From Arcobacter sp. UBA7394 (GTDB lineage Bacteria > Campylobacterota > Campylobacteria > Campylobacterales > Arcobacteraceae): a stretch of 29,680 nucleotides of DNA. Below are positions 8,403-15,999 of this stretch, piece after piece. Position 1 is the first letter of the stretch. Each line of letters starts with the position of its first letter. The notes below the pieces were generated by a model. The model was given only the letters and a program-made list of their open reading frames with translations, ran no database searches and was not told the origin of the DNA. Where the stretch lies: the NCBI GenBank assembly GCA_002470185.1, contig DKNG01000143.1, forward strand, positions 3,811 through 33,490, in the 5' to 3' direction. Position numbers and translations under genes: made by a program.

Positions 8403-8762
8403 ATGAGTAGAGCAAAAGATTTAGCAAAAAAGAATTCATTAAGAATTAAGAGAAAAAAAAGAGTTAGAGGAAATATCTTCGGAACTTCTGAGTTACCAAG
8501 AGTTACTGTTTTCAAATCTAACAAATTTTTAAGTGCGCAAGCAATTAATGATGTTGAAGGTGTTACTTTAGCATCAGTTAGTTCTCAAGCAATGAACTTA
8601 AACGTGAACAAAGAAAATGCAGTTAAAGTAGCAGCACAATTCGCTGAAACTTTAAAAGCAGCTGGTATTGAAACAGTAGTATTTGATAGAAATGGTTACC
8701 TTTATCATGGTGTTGTTGCAGCTTTCGCTGACGCACTTAGAGATAACGGTATCAAATTATAA
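8403..8762 (+). CDS. rplR: 50S ribosomal protein L18 (uL18)
   Basis: L18 binds 5S rRNA together with L5 in the central protuberance. It has 119 residues. The basic N-terminus with RIKRKKRVRGNIFGTSELPR (about 14-33), VFKSNKFLSAQAI, and the C-terminal FDRNGYLYHGVVAAFADALR (about 94-113) identify it. AAGGTGTGAAG upstream contains its Shine-Dalgarno sequence. Confidence 0.97.
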   Translation: MSRAKDLAKKNSLRIKRKKRVRGNIFGTSELPRVTVFKSNKFLSAQAINDVEGVTLASVSSQAMNLNVNKENAVKVAAQFAETLKAAGIETVVFDRNGYLYHGVVAAFADALRDNGIKL

Positions 8763-8771
8763 GGGTTAATG

Positions 8772-9212
8772 ATGGCAGTAAATAGAGAAGACTTTCAAGA
8801 AGCAATCGTTAAAATCGGTAGAGTAACAAAAGTTGTAAAGGGTGGTAGAAGATTTAGATTTACTGCTCTAGTAGTTGTTGGTGATAAACAAGGTACTGTT
8901 GGTTTTGGTACTGGTAAAGCTAAAGAAGTTCCTGATGCTATTAAAAAAGCATTAGATGACGCATTTAAATCTTTAGTTAAAGTTAATATTCATGGTACAA
9001 CTATTGCACATGATATTGAACATAAATATAACGCAAGTAAAATCTTACTTAAGCCTGCATCTGAGGGTACAGGGCTTATCGCTGGTGGAGCTGCAAGACC
9101 TGTTCTTGAGCTTTCTGGTGTTAAAGATATTATTGCAAAATCTTTAGGTTCAAACAATCCAAATAACTTAGTACAAGCTACTGTTGAAGCTTTAGCTAGA
9201 ATTAAAGGATAG
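8772..9212 (+). CDS. rpsE: 30S ribosomal protein S5 (uS5)
   Basis: S5 contributes to decoding accuracy and to the mRNA entry channel. I chose the second of two adjacent ATGs (8772, MAVNREDF, 146 residues): AAGGG at 8761-8765 is six bases before it but only three before 8769. The double-stranded-RNA-binding-like N-terminal domain ([17 protein letters not shown], about 23-39) and the conserved [15 protein letters not shown] (about 98-112) are clear. Translation from 8769 would merely add a Met. Confidence 0.96.
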   Translation: MAVNREDFQEAIVKIGRVTKVVKGGRRFRFTALVVVGDKQGTVGFGTGKAKEVPDAIKKALDDAFKSLVKVNIHGTTIAHDIEHKYNASKILLKPASEGTGLIAGGAARPVLELSGVKDIIAKSLGSNNPNNLVQATVEALARIKG

Positions 9213-9215
9213 TAA

Positions 9216-9614
9216 ATGGTATTAGAAAATTTACAACCAGCACCTGGTAGTACAAAAAACAGAAAAAGAGTTGGTAGAGGTCAAGGTTCAGGAATGGGTA
9301 AGACTTCTACAAGAGGTCAAAAAGGTCAAAAATCTAGATCTGGATACAAAATCAAGAGAGGATTCGAAGGTGGTCAAATGCCAATGCAAAAAAGACTTCC
9401 TAAAATCGGTTTCTTCTCAAGAGTTGTTAAGCCTTACTCTATCAATGTTGATAAAGTAAAACAAGTTGCTGCACTTGAAGAAATTACACTTGAGTCAATC
9501 AAGTCTGTATATAAATTATCTAAATCTATTGTAAAAGTTAAATTAGTAGGTTCTTCTGCTAAGGATTTAGCATCAAAGATTAAAGACGAAAACGTTACTA
9601 CAACTGGTAAATAG
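9216..9614 (+). CDS. rplO: 50S ribosomal protein L15 (uL15)
   Basis: L15 is a late assembly protein deep in the large subunit. It has 132 residues, slightly under the E. coli 144. The N-terminal extended region is classic: [20 protein letters not shown], then [10 protein letters not shown] and a [15 protein letters not shown] segment near residues 50-64. rpmD (L30), which often lies between rpsE and rplO, is absent here, as is usual in this bacterial group to my knowledge. It ends two bases before secY. Confidence 0.97.
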   Translation: MVLENLQPAPGSTKNRKRVGRGQGSGMGKTSTRGQKGQKSRSGYKIKRGFEGGQMPMQKRLPKIGFFSRVVKPYSINVDKVKQVAALEEITLESIKSVYKLSKSIVKVKLVGSSAKDLASKIKDENVTTTGK

Positions 9615-9616
9615 CC

Positions 9617-10879
9617 ATGAGTAAAGATCTAATAAATAAGATACTTATTACATTAGGTTTTATATTTCTTTACAGGTTACTGGCATACGTGCCAGTTCCT
9701 GGGGTTAATATAGACGTAGTAAAAGAATTCTTTGATTCAAATGCAAACAATGCATTAGGTCTTGTTAATATGTTCAGTGGTAATGCAGTTGAAAGACTGT
9801 CTATTATATCACTTGGAATTATGCCTTACATTACAGCTTCTATTATTATGGAATTATTAGCTGCTACTTTCCCTGCACTTGGTAAAATGAAAAAAGAGAG
9901 AGATGGTATGCAGAAATACATGCAAATCATCAGATATACTACTATTGTTATTACATTAATTCAATCAATTGGTGTGTCAATGGGTCTTAATTCATTAACT
10001 GGTCAAAGTGGTCAAAGCGCTATATCTATTGATATGGATACTTTCGTTGCTGTATCTTCAATCTCTATGTTAACTGGTACGATGCTTCTTATGTGGATTG
10101 GTGAACAAATCACACAAAAAGGTATTGGAAACGGTATTTCATTAATCATCTTCGCTGGTATTGTATCTGCAATTCCTAGTGCTATTGGTGGAACTATTGA
10201 TTTAGTTAATAATGGTCAAATGAACTTCTTAACAGTAATTGCAATTGTAGTTATTATTTTAGCAACAGTTGGTGCTATTATTTATGTTGAGTTAGCAGAA
10301 AGAAGAGTTCCTGTTTCATATTCAAGAAAAGTAATGATGCAAAATCAAAAGAAAAGAGTTATGAACTATATTCCTATTAAGTTAAACTTAGCAGGTGTTA
10401 TTCCAGCGATTTTCGCGTCAGCAATTTTAATGTTTCCTGCAACTGTATTACAAGGTTCTCAAAATCCGATCCTTGTAGCAATCGCAGATTACTTAAGTCC
10501 TAGTTCGTATACATTTAATGTGTTTATGTTCTTATTTGTAGTTTTCTTTGCTTTCTTCTATGCGTCGATCACATTCAACGCAAAAGATATCTCAGAAAAT
10601 TTAAAGAAACAAGGTGGATTTATCCCAGGTGTTAGACCAGGGGCAAGTACAGCTGAATTCTTAAATGAAACTGCAAGTAGATTAACATTCTGGGGTGCTT
10701 TATATTTAGGTGCTATTTCAACTGTACCTTGGCTTGTAGTAAAAGCTATGGGAGTTCCATTCTATTTTGGTGGAGTTGCTGTACTTATCGTTGTTCAAGT
10801 AGCAATCGATACTATGAGAAAAATTGAAGCACAACAGTATCAAAGTAAATACGAAACTCTTAGTGCGGTAGGTCTATAA
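9617..10879 (+). CDS. secY: protein translocase channel subunit SecY
   Basis: SecY is the pore of the SecYEG complex in the inner membrane, which passes unfolded proteins driven by SecA or the ribosome. It has 420 residues with ten hydrophobic segments. The cytoplasmic loop after the fifth segment (ERRVPVSYSRKV, about residues 228-239), the GMPYITAS-type motif (LGIMPYITASIIMELL) and the late GFIPGVRPG loop are family hallmarks. The ATG lies two bases after the rplO stop without a strong Shine-Dalgarno sequence, so translation is probably coupled to rplO. Confidence 0.98.
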   Translation: MSKDLINKILITLGFIFLYRLLAYVPVPGVNIDVVKEFFDSNANNALGLVNMFSGNAVERLSIISLGIMPYITASIIMELLAATFPALGKMKKERDGMQKYMQIIRYTTIVITLIQSIGVSMGLNSLTGQSGQSAISIDMDTFVAVSSISMLTGTMLLMWIGEQITQKGIGNGISLIIFAGIVSAIPSAIGGTIDLVNNGQMNFLTVIAIVVIILATVGAIIYVELAERRVPVSYSRKVMMQNQKKRVMNYIPIKLNLAGVIPAIFASAILMFPATVLQGSQNPILVAIADYLSPSSYTFNVFMFLFVVFFAFFYASITFNAKDISENLKKQGGFIPGVRPGASTAEFLNETASRLTFWGALYLGAISTVPWLVVKAMGVPFYFGGVAVLIVVQVAIDTMRKIEAQQYQSKYETLSAVGL

Positions 10880-10884
10880 AACTT

Positions 10885-11649
10885 ATGGCTATTCCATTAA
10901 GAAAACCGAACGAAATTGCGAAGCTTCGTACAGCAGGTCTTGCTGTTGCGAAGACTTTGAAATACTTAGAAGAAAATGTTAAAGCTGGTATGACTTTGAA
11001 AGAAGTTGATACTATGGGTGAGAAGTTCCTAAGAAATTTAGGAGCTAGACCATCTTTTAAAGGCTTATACGGCTTTCCTGCCGCAGTATGTACTTCTTTA
11101 AATGAAGTAATTATTCACGGTATACCATCTGACACTGTTCTTAAAGAAGGTGATATTTTAGGTTTAGATATTGGATCTGAAATTGATGGATGGTATGGTG
11201 ATGCTGCAATTACAATGCCTATTGGAAAAATATCAAAAGAAGATGAAGAGTTAATTGCTTGTGCAAAAGACTCTTTATATCATGCTATTGATATTATTCA
11301 TGAAGGTATGAGATTTAAAGAATTATCACAAGCAATTGAAAAATTTATTGTTGATAGGGGTTACCAACCACTAATTAGATTTTGTGGTCATGGTATTGGT
11401 AAAAAACCTCATGGTGAACCAGAAATTCCAAATTATTTGGAATCTTCTAATGCAAAATCTGGACCGAAGATTAAAAACGGAATGGTATTTTGTTTAGAAC
11501 CTATGATTTGTCAAAAGGAAAGAGAACCAGTTATTTTAGATAATGATTGGGATGTTGTTTCTTCTGATAAATTAAGAGGAAGTCATTATGAGCATACAGT
11601 CGCTGTAGTAGATGGAAAAGCAGTAATTTTATCTAAAGTAGAAGAGTAA
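10885..11649 (+). CDS. map: type I methionine aminopeptidase
   Basis: This enzyme removes the initiator Met from nascent proteins, acting at the ribosome in the cytoplasm. It has 254 residues. The five dinuclear-metal ligands are in place: D95 (LGLDIG), D106 (YGDAAI), H169 (CGHGIG), E205 (CLEPM) and E236 (HYEHT). The substrate-binding His of IIHGIP (H79) is also present. The gene lies between secY and infA, a common position. The spacing to secY is five bases and no strong Shine-Dalgarno sequence is visible. Confidence 0.97.
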   Translation: MAIPLRKPNEIAKLRTAGLAVAKTLKYLEENVKAGMTLKEVDTMGEKFLRNLGARPSFKGLYGFPAAVCTSLNEVIIHGIPSDTVLKEGDILGLDIGSEIDGWYGDAAITMPIGKISKEDEELIACAKDSLYHAIDIIHEGMRFKELSQAIEKFIVDRGYQPLIRFCGHGIGKKPHGEPEIPNYLESSNAKSGPKIKNGMVFCLEPMICQKEREPVILDNDWDVVSSDKLRGSHYEHTVAVVDGKAVILSKVEE

Positions 11650-11667
11650 TTTTAATTAGGAGAACAA

Positions 11668-11886
11668 GTGGCAAAAGATGATGTAATTGTAATTGATGGG
11701 AAAGTAATTGAAGCTTTACCTAATGCAATGTTTAGAGTTGAGTTAGATAACGGACATGTAGTATTATGTCATATCTCAGGAAAAATGAGAATGCACTATA
11801 TTAAGATTTTACCAAATGATAAGGTTAAAGTAGAAATTACTCCTTATTCATTAGATAAGGGTAGAATCACACACAGATATAAGTAA
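11668..11886 (+). CDS. infA: translation initiation factor IF-1
   Basis: IF-1 occupies the A site of the small subunit during initiation. It has 72 residues with one S1-type OB fold. [20 protein letters not shown] at the start, the [19 protein letters not shown] stretch (about 24-42), and the [14 protein letters not shown] end are diagnostic. It starts with GTG after a good TAGGAGA at 11657-11663. It is the last gene of the operon. rpmJ and the alpha-operon genes that follow in many bacteria are not here. Confidence 0.98.
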   Translation: MAKDDVIVIDGKVIEALPNAMFRVELDNGHVVLCHISGKMRMHYIKILPNDKVKVEITPYSLDKGRITHRYK

Positions 11887-11897
11887 TTATATCAAAC

Positions 11898-11926
11898 TTA
11901 AATAAGGAATTTTTTTCCTTATTTAA
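11898..11926 (+). terminator. hairpin terminator of the S10-spc-infA operon
   Basis: A perfect 12-base inverted repeat (TTAAATAAGGAA at 11898-11909, TTCCTTATTTAA at 11915-11926) encloses a five-base T loop and starts 11 bases after the infA stop. The 3' side is followed by AAACTTTC rather than a pure T run, so termination may be partial. The symmetry would also allow it to act on the minus strand. Confidence 0.6.
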
Positions 11927-11970
11927 ACTTTCATATTAAAAAATTCCCAAAAACTTTCTAATATACAAAC

Positions 11971-12037
11971 TTATGAAGCCCTAACTTTTAATACTTCGCG
12001 CAACTTAAAAGTTATACCAAATGCTATTGCTTCATAA
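11971..12037. repeat. nested palindrome with two separate perfect arm pairs
   Basis: Outer arms TTATGAAGC (11971-11979) and GCTTCATAA (12029-12037) are perfect over nine bases. Inner arms TAACTTTTAA (11982-11991) and TTAAAAGTTA (12005-12014) are perfect over ten, around the loop TACTTCGCGCAAC. The left gap between outer and inner arms is two bases; the right is 14 (12015-12028). It lies between two convergent genes (infA and the leftward HTH gene) and nine bases beyond the stop of the latter. It could act as that gene's terminator or be a copy of a dispersed repeat. Confidence 0.6.
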
Positions 12038-12046
12038 CTTTATATA

Positions 12047-12262
12047 TTAATCTTCTATTCTATTTTTTGTTAAATTTATTTCTTTTTCTATCATTTCTTT
12101 TTGTTTAAGCATTAATTCTAAATGCTGTCTTAAAACTTCTCTGTCTTTGTAAGATTCAATTATAAACTCATAAAGTTTAGGTCTATTTTTCTTCCAATTA
12201 TGCAAGGTTGTTTTATTAACATCTAAATCTGCTTCTAATTTTCTCAAACTAGGCGCTGTCAT
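12047..12262 (-). CDS. small helix-turn-helix protein of unknown role
   Basis: I chose the ATG at 12262 (71 residues, MTAPSLRKLEADL): AGGAA lies nine bases upstream, and a minus-strand promoter at 12292-12320 would start transcription near 12285, downstream of the in-frame ATG at 12313. Residues 5-28 (SLRKLEADLDVNKTTLHNWKK in two halves) look like a helix-turn-helix, with the recognition helix at KTTLHNWKKNRP. The rest (about 32-71) is a charged helix rich in Glu, Lys and Leu that could dimerise as a coiled coil. It resembles small regulators often found in mobile elements, but no mobile genes flank it. Its own promoter contains a TGGAACAAA repeat, suggesting autoregulation by inference. Confidence 0.6.
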   Translation of the reverse strand: MTAPSLRKLEADLDVNKTTLHNWKKNRPKLYEFIIESYKDREVLRQHLELMLKQKEMIEKEINLTKNRIED

Positions 12263-12291
12263 TTTATGGATTCCTAATAAAAATTTAATAC

Positions 12292-12320
12292 ATTTTATAA
12301 AATATTGGAACAAAAGTCAA
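12292..12320 (-). promoter_or_regulatory. promoter of the small HTH gene
   Basis: Read on the minus strand, TTGACT (12320-12315) and TAAAAT (12297-12292) are 17 bases apart, close to the sigma-70 consensus. The -35 borders a TGGAACAAA repeat (12306-12314) that lies entirely in the spacer. A plus-strand TATAAT at 12322-12327, pointing toward the glycosylase gene, begins two bases beyond this -35, so the two promoters would compete or be regulated together. Confidence 0.6.
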
Positions 12321-12357
12321 GTATAATTTATTATTATGTACAAATAAATGGAACAAA
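12306..12357 (+). repeat. two TGGAACAAA direct repeats flanking the divergent promoter
   Basis: TGGAACAAA occurs at 12306-12314 and 12349-12357, 43 bases apart (about four helical turns). A related TACAAATAA lies at 12339-12347, and GAACAAATAA extends the second copy to 12360. The first copy is in the spacer of the leftward promoter; the second overlaps the presumed ribosome-binding site of the rightward gene. This is a possible operator pair. The AT-rich context makes chance repeats possible. Confidence 0.4.
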
Positions 12358-12359
12358 TA

Positions 12360-13067
12360 ATGCTAAAAGAAACAATTTTGTACAATACTCTCATGACAAA
12401 ATTAGTTAAATATAAAATATTACGTTATTTGAACTTCCTTGATTCAATTGGATATAAGTATCATAAATCATTTGATTTTATTTCAAATGATATTAATAGT
12501 GCTAGCTTACCAAATGATTTACATAACTTAAAATCAACAGTTGACAACTGTTATTTGTGTGAATTTTCTAAAACAAGAAAAAAAGCAGTTTTTGGTGAGG
12601 GTAATCCTAATGCAAAAATTATGTTCATAGGTGAAGCTCCTACTTCTATTGAAGATGAAACAGGAAAAATATTTGTTGGACGTTCTGGTGAACTTCTTAC
12701 AAAAATGATAGAGAATGTATTAAAGATAAGAAGAGATTCTGTTTATATATCAAATGTTATAAAATGTAAACCTTCTAATAATAAAAGTAATTTTAAATCT
12801 GAAGCTAACTTATGTAAGAGTTATCTTTTTAAAGAGATTGAATTAATAAAACCTGATATTATAGTTACTTTAGGTCAAGAAGCTTATACTTATTTAACTG
12901 ATGAAGAACAAAACCTTTCAATGGTTAGAGGTCAAACGATAAATTATAGAAATATGATTTTAGTACCTACTTTCCATCCTTCTTTTTTATTAAGGAATCC
13001 TTCTTCTAAAAAAGAGGCATATATTGACATGTTAAAAATAAAGAATTTATTGGAGAGTTTAAATTGA
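12360..13067 (+). CDS. family 4 (iron-sulfur) uracil-DNA glycosylase
   Basis: This enzyme excises uracil from DNA, the first step of base-excision repair. I chose ATG 12360 (235 residues) because GGA at 12350-12352 serves it; ATG 12348, in frame, lacks a site. Likely 4Fe-4S ligands are C64, C67, C136 and C152. The active-site loop reads GEAPTSIEDETG from residue 91, then FVGRSGELL (105-113) and the C-terminal HPSFLLR (206-212). The family loop is normally GEAPG, so T95 is a change at the usual Gly. An N-terminal extension of about 60 residues precedes the first Cys pair. The stop overlaps the TTG start of the next gene. Confidence 0.88.
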   Translation: MLKETILYNTLMTKLVKYKILRYLNFLDSIGYKYHKSFDFISNDINSASLPNDLHNLKSTVDNCYLCEFSKTRKKAVFGEGNPNAKIMFIGEAPTSIEDETGKIFVGRSGELLTKMIENVLKIRRDSVYISNVIKCKPSNNKSNFKSEANLCKSYLFKEIELIKPDIIVTLGQEAYTYLTDEEQNLSMVRGQTINYRNMILVPTFHPSFLLRNPSSKKEAYIDMLKIKNLLESLN

Positions 13068-14188
13068 AACATTTATTGAGTATTTTTTTAGTTACTTTTA
13101 TTTTTATTGGATGTGCTCCAAAAAAAACTGTTGAAATAAGTATTCCTAGTGGTGAAAATATTAGTATTGGTAAAGCCATTGATAATATAGACGATTTGCC
13201 AGTATTAGGTGAGAAAATTGAAGCTTTAGATGAATCTGCTATAGAAGAAGACGAAACTGCTATATTAGAAAATAAAGAAGTTTTTAAAGTTGCTTTTATT
13301 TATCCTTCTAAAGTTGTAGGTAAATATGCTAAAACTGCAATGAATACAATGCTTGGTTATTTTGAATATAAGAAAATCAATTACGATATAAAAGTTTTTG
13401 ATTCATTAAATGAAGATCCTATAAATGTTAATAATGCATTCTCTGAAATTAGAGATTCTGGATTTACTAAAGTTATTGCTCTGTTTTCACCAAAAGCTGT
13501 TGATACTGTTCATTTAGCTGATACTTATGATTTAGATGTTTATTTACCTTTAACTAATAAAAATGATGTTTTTAGTATAAATGATAATTTTATTTATGGT
13601 GGTATTTCTTATGATGAACAAATATCAAGATTACTTGCTTATTCAAATGTAAAAAATAGTATGTTTTATCAAGACTCATTTTTAGGAAAAAAACTAAAAT
13701 TTAAATATGAAAACATGGTTGATGATATTAAAATTGTTAAAGAAGTTAAAAAGAAAAGAAATAATTTTAAAAATTTAGTTGATGATGAAAGGTTAAATGA
13801 AAATACAATTTTCTTAAATACAGGAATAGTAAAAACATCAATTCTTTTATCACAGTTAAGAGCCTATGAAATTGAGCCTAGAGTTGTTTTATCAACACAG
13901 CTTAATTACAACTCTAAACTTATTGCCTTAACACAAGAAAAAGATAGGTTAAACTTTATTGTTGCTAATTCTATTGATCACGTGGATTCTGCATTATTAG
14001 ATACTTTAACTTCTTATGGTTCTGATGTTGTTTATAATTGGGTAGATTATTCTACATTAGTTGGGATTAATTATCTTTATGATTCAAATGAGACACTTCT
14101 TATTTCTACAGTAGTTAATGATAATGAGGTAGTTTATGTACCAAAATTATTTAAAAGTACTGCTTTTGGTTTTTTAGAAATTAAGTAA
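13064..14188 (+). CDS. lipoprotein with type 1 periplasmic-binding fold, LpoA/LppC-like
   Basis: It starts with TTG at 13064, overlapping the previous stop, with TTGGAGAG eight bases upstream. The first 17 residues (MKHLLSIFLVTFIFIGC) form a lipoprotein signal; C17 would be lipidated, and Phe at -3 is a slightly unusual lipobox. An acidic linker runs to about residue 74. The rest, from FKVAFIYPSKVVGKYAK, alternates strands and helices as in type 1 periplasmic-binding proteins (VIALFSPKAVDTV, NDNFIYGGISYDEQ). Similar proteins in gammaproteobacteria (LpoA) activate penicillin-binding proteins; that role is not shown here. An amino-acid receptor-like function is an alternative. It lies 43 bases before aspS. 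Confidence 0.6.
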   Translation: MKHLLSIFLVTFIFIGCAPKKTVEISIPSGENISIGKAIDNIDDLPVLGEKIEALDESAIEEDETAILENKEVFKVAFIYPSKVVGKYAKTAMNTMLGYFEYKKINYDIKVFDSLNEDPINVNNAFSEIRDSGFTKVIALFSPKAVDTVHLADTYDLDVYLPLTNKNDVFSINDNFIYGGISYDEQISRLLAYSNVKNSMFYQDSFLGKKLKFKYENMVDDIKIVKEVKKKRNNFKNLVDDERLNENTIFLNTGIVKTSILLSQLRAYEIEPRVVLSTQLNYNSKLIALTQEKDRLNFIVANSIDHVDSALLDTLTSYGSDVVYNWVDYSTLVGINYLYDSNETLLISTVVNDNEVVYVPKLFKSTAFGFLEIK

Positions 14189-14231
14189 TATTTAGATAGA
14201 ATCGCGTATATTTATATAAACGGAGTTAGAA

Positions 14232-15974
14232 TTGAGAACGCATTATTGTACAGATGTAACTGAAAATAACATCGGTGAAAAAGTAACTGTTGCTGGTTGG
14301 GTAAACAGTAGAAGAGATCACGGTGGTATTATTTTTATTGATTTAAGAGATAAGGGTGGACTAGTTCAATTAGTTGCTGATCCAGCTGTTTTACCAATTG
14401 CAGAAACTGTTAGAGATGAATTTGTTTTAGTTGCAACTGGAACAGTTAGAGAAAGAGGTGAAGGATTAGAAAATCCTAACTTAGTAACTGGAAAAATTGA
14501 AATCGTTTTAGAAGATCTAGTTATTGAAAATAGATCTAAGCCAATGCCATTTGACTTAAATGACGAAAAAGTAAATGATGAAATTAAATTAAGAAATAGA
14601 TTTTTAGAATTAAGATCTAAAAAATCTTTTGAGATTTTCCAATTAAGATCAAAAGCTGCAATTCAAGTTAGAAATACTCTAGATGAATTAGGTTTCTTAG
14701 ATGTTGAAACTCCAATCTTAACTAAATCTACTCCAGAAGGTGCTAGAGATTATCTTGTACCATCAAGAGTTCATGGTGGAGAGTTTTATGCATTACCTCA
14801 ATCACCTCAATTATTCAAACAATTATTAATGGTATCTGGATTTGATAAATATTTCCAAATTGCTAAATGTTTTAGAGATGAAGATTTAAGAGCTGATAGA
14901 CAACCTGAATTTACTCAAATAGATGTTGAAATGTCTTTTTGTGATCAAGAAGATGTAATTAAAGTTGCTGAGAAATTAATTTCTGATGTATTTACTAAAT
15001 GTGGTAAACCAGTACCTGAAACTTTCCCTAGAATCAGATATTTTGATGCAATGGAAAAATATGGTTCTGATAAACCAGATATGAGATTTGATATGGCAAT
15101 GGTTGATGTAATTGATATTTTTGCTAACTCAACTAATGAGATTTTTGCTGATATTGCAAAAGATACTAAAAATAATAGAATCAAAGCTTTAAAATGTCCA
15201 AATGGAGATAACTTATTCTCTAAGAGACAAATGAAAGGTTTCGAAGATTACGTTAGAAAATTCGGAGCTAAAGGTCTTGGTTACTTCCAAATGAAGGAAG
15301 ATGGTCTTAAAGGTCCTTTAACTAAATTCTTCTCTGAAGCTGATTTAGAAGCAATCGTTGAAGCAACTGATTTAGAAGTTGGTGATGTTGTATTCTTTGG
15401 TGCTGGAGATAAGAAAACTGTATGGGATTACATGGGTAGATTTAGACTTTATTTAGCTGAATTAATTGAAGGTATGATTCCTGAAGATGCTTACGAATTT
15501 ATCTGGGTTGTTGACTTCCCAATGTTCGAAGTAGAAGATGGAAAAACAAAAGCTCTTCACCATCCATTTACAATGCCTAAATCTTTAGAAGATACTTCAG
15601 ATTTAGAATCTATTGAATCTATTGCTTATGATATTGTATTAAACGGTATGGAATTAGGTGGAGGATCTATCAGAATTCATAAAGAAGAAATTCAATCTAA
15701 AGTATTTGAACTTATGGGAATTTCTAATGAAGAAGCACAAGAGAAATTTGGTTTCTTATTAAATGCACTTCAATATGGAGCTCCATCACATGGTGGGTTC
15801 GCAATGGGTCTAGATAGAATGATTATGTTATTAGCTGGTACTGATTCAATCAGAGATGTAATTGCATTCCCTAAAACTCAAAAAGCTCAGTGTTTATTAA
15901 CACAAGCACCATCAGCTGTTGATGCTGAGCAATTAAAAGAATTAAGCTTAAGAATCAGAAAAACTGAAGCGTAA
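14232..15974 (+). CDS. aspS: aspartyl-tRNA synthetase
   Basis: This class II synthetase charges tRNA with aspartate. It has 580 residues, the bacterial-type length. The N-terminal OB anticodon domain includes [20 protein letters not shown] (about 20-39). Motif 2 contains [19 protein letters not shown] from residue 213. The bacterial insertion domain follows, and motif 3 GLDRMIMLL starts at 526. It begins with TTG; CGGAG six bases upstream is the Shine-Dalgarno sequence. In related species lacking AsnRS the enzyme also charges tRNA-Asn and GatCAB corrects it; the sequence alone does not tell which type this is. Confidence 0.97.
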   Translation: MRTHYCTDVTENNIGEKVTVAGWVNSRRDHGGIIFIDLRDKGGLVQLVADPAVLPIAETVRDEFVLVATGTVRERGEGLENPNLVTGKIEIVLEDLVIENRSKPMPFDLNDEKVNDEIKLRNRFLELRSKKSFEIFQLRSKAAIQVRNTLDELGFLDVETPILTKSTPEGARDYLVPSRVHGGEFYALPQSPQLFKQLLMVSGFDKYFQIAKCFRDEDLRADRQPEFTQIDVEMSFCDQEDVIKVAEKLISDVFTKCGKPVPETFPRIRYFDAMEKYGSDKPDMRFDMAMVDVIDIFANSTNEIFADIAKDTKNNRIKALKCPNGDNLFSKRQMKGFEDYVRKFGAKGLGYFQMKEDGLKGPLTKFFSEADLEAIVEATDLEVGDVVFFGAGDKKTVWDYMGRFRLYLAELIEGMIPEDAYEFIWVVDFPMFEVEDGKTKALHHPFTMPKSLEDTSDLESIESIAYDIVLNGMELGGGSIRIHKEEIQSKVFELMGISNEEAQEKFGFLLNALQYGAPSHGGFAMGLDRMIMLLAGTDSIRDVIAFPKTQKAQCLLTQAPSAVDAEQLKELSLRIRKTEA

Positions 15975-15999
15975 GTCTTAATAATTAAAAGAGGTAAGT

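Noticed and set aside
9271..9459. Second plus-strand open frame inside rplO
   Set aside because: It is fully contained in rplO, lacks a Shine-Dalgarno sequence and resembles a frame shadow rich in Lys and Val.
11971..12037. Integron attC or Xer dif-like site
   Set aside because: The arms are perfect stems without the extrahelical bases and length of attC, no integrase is near, and I could not confirm a match to the Campylobacterota dif site from memory.
12047..12313. Long version of the HTH gene starting at 12313
   Set aside because: A consensus-like minus-strand promoter lies inside the extra 51 bases, and a ribosome-binding site fits the ATG at 12262.
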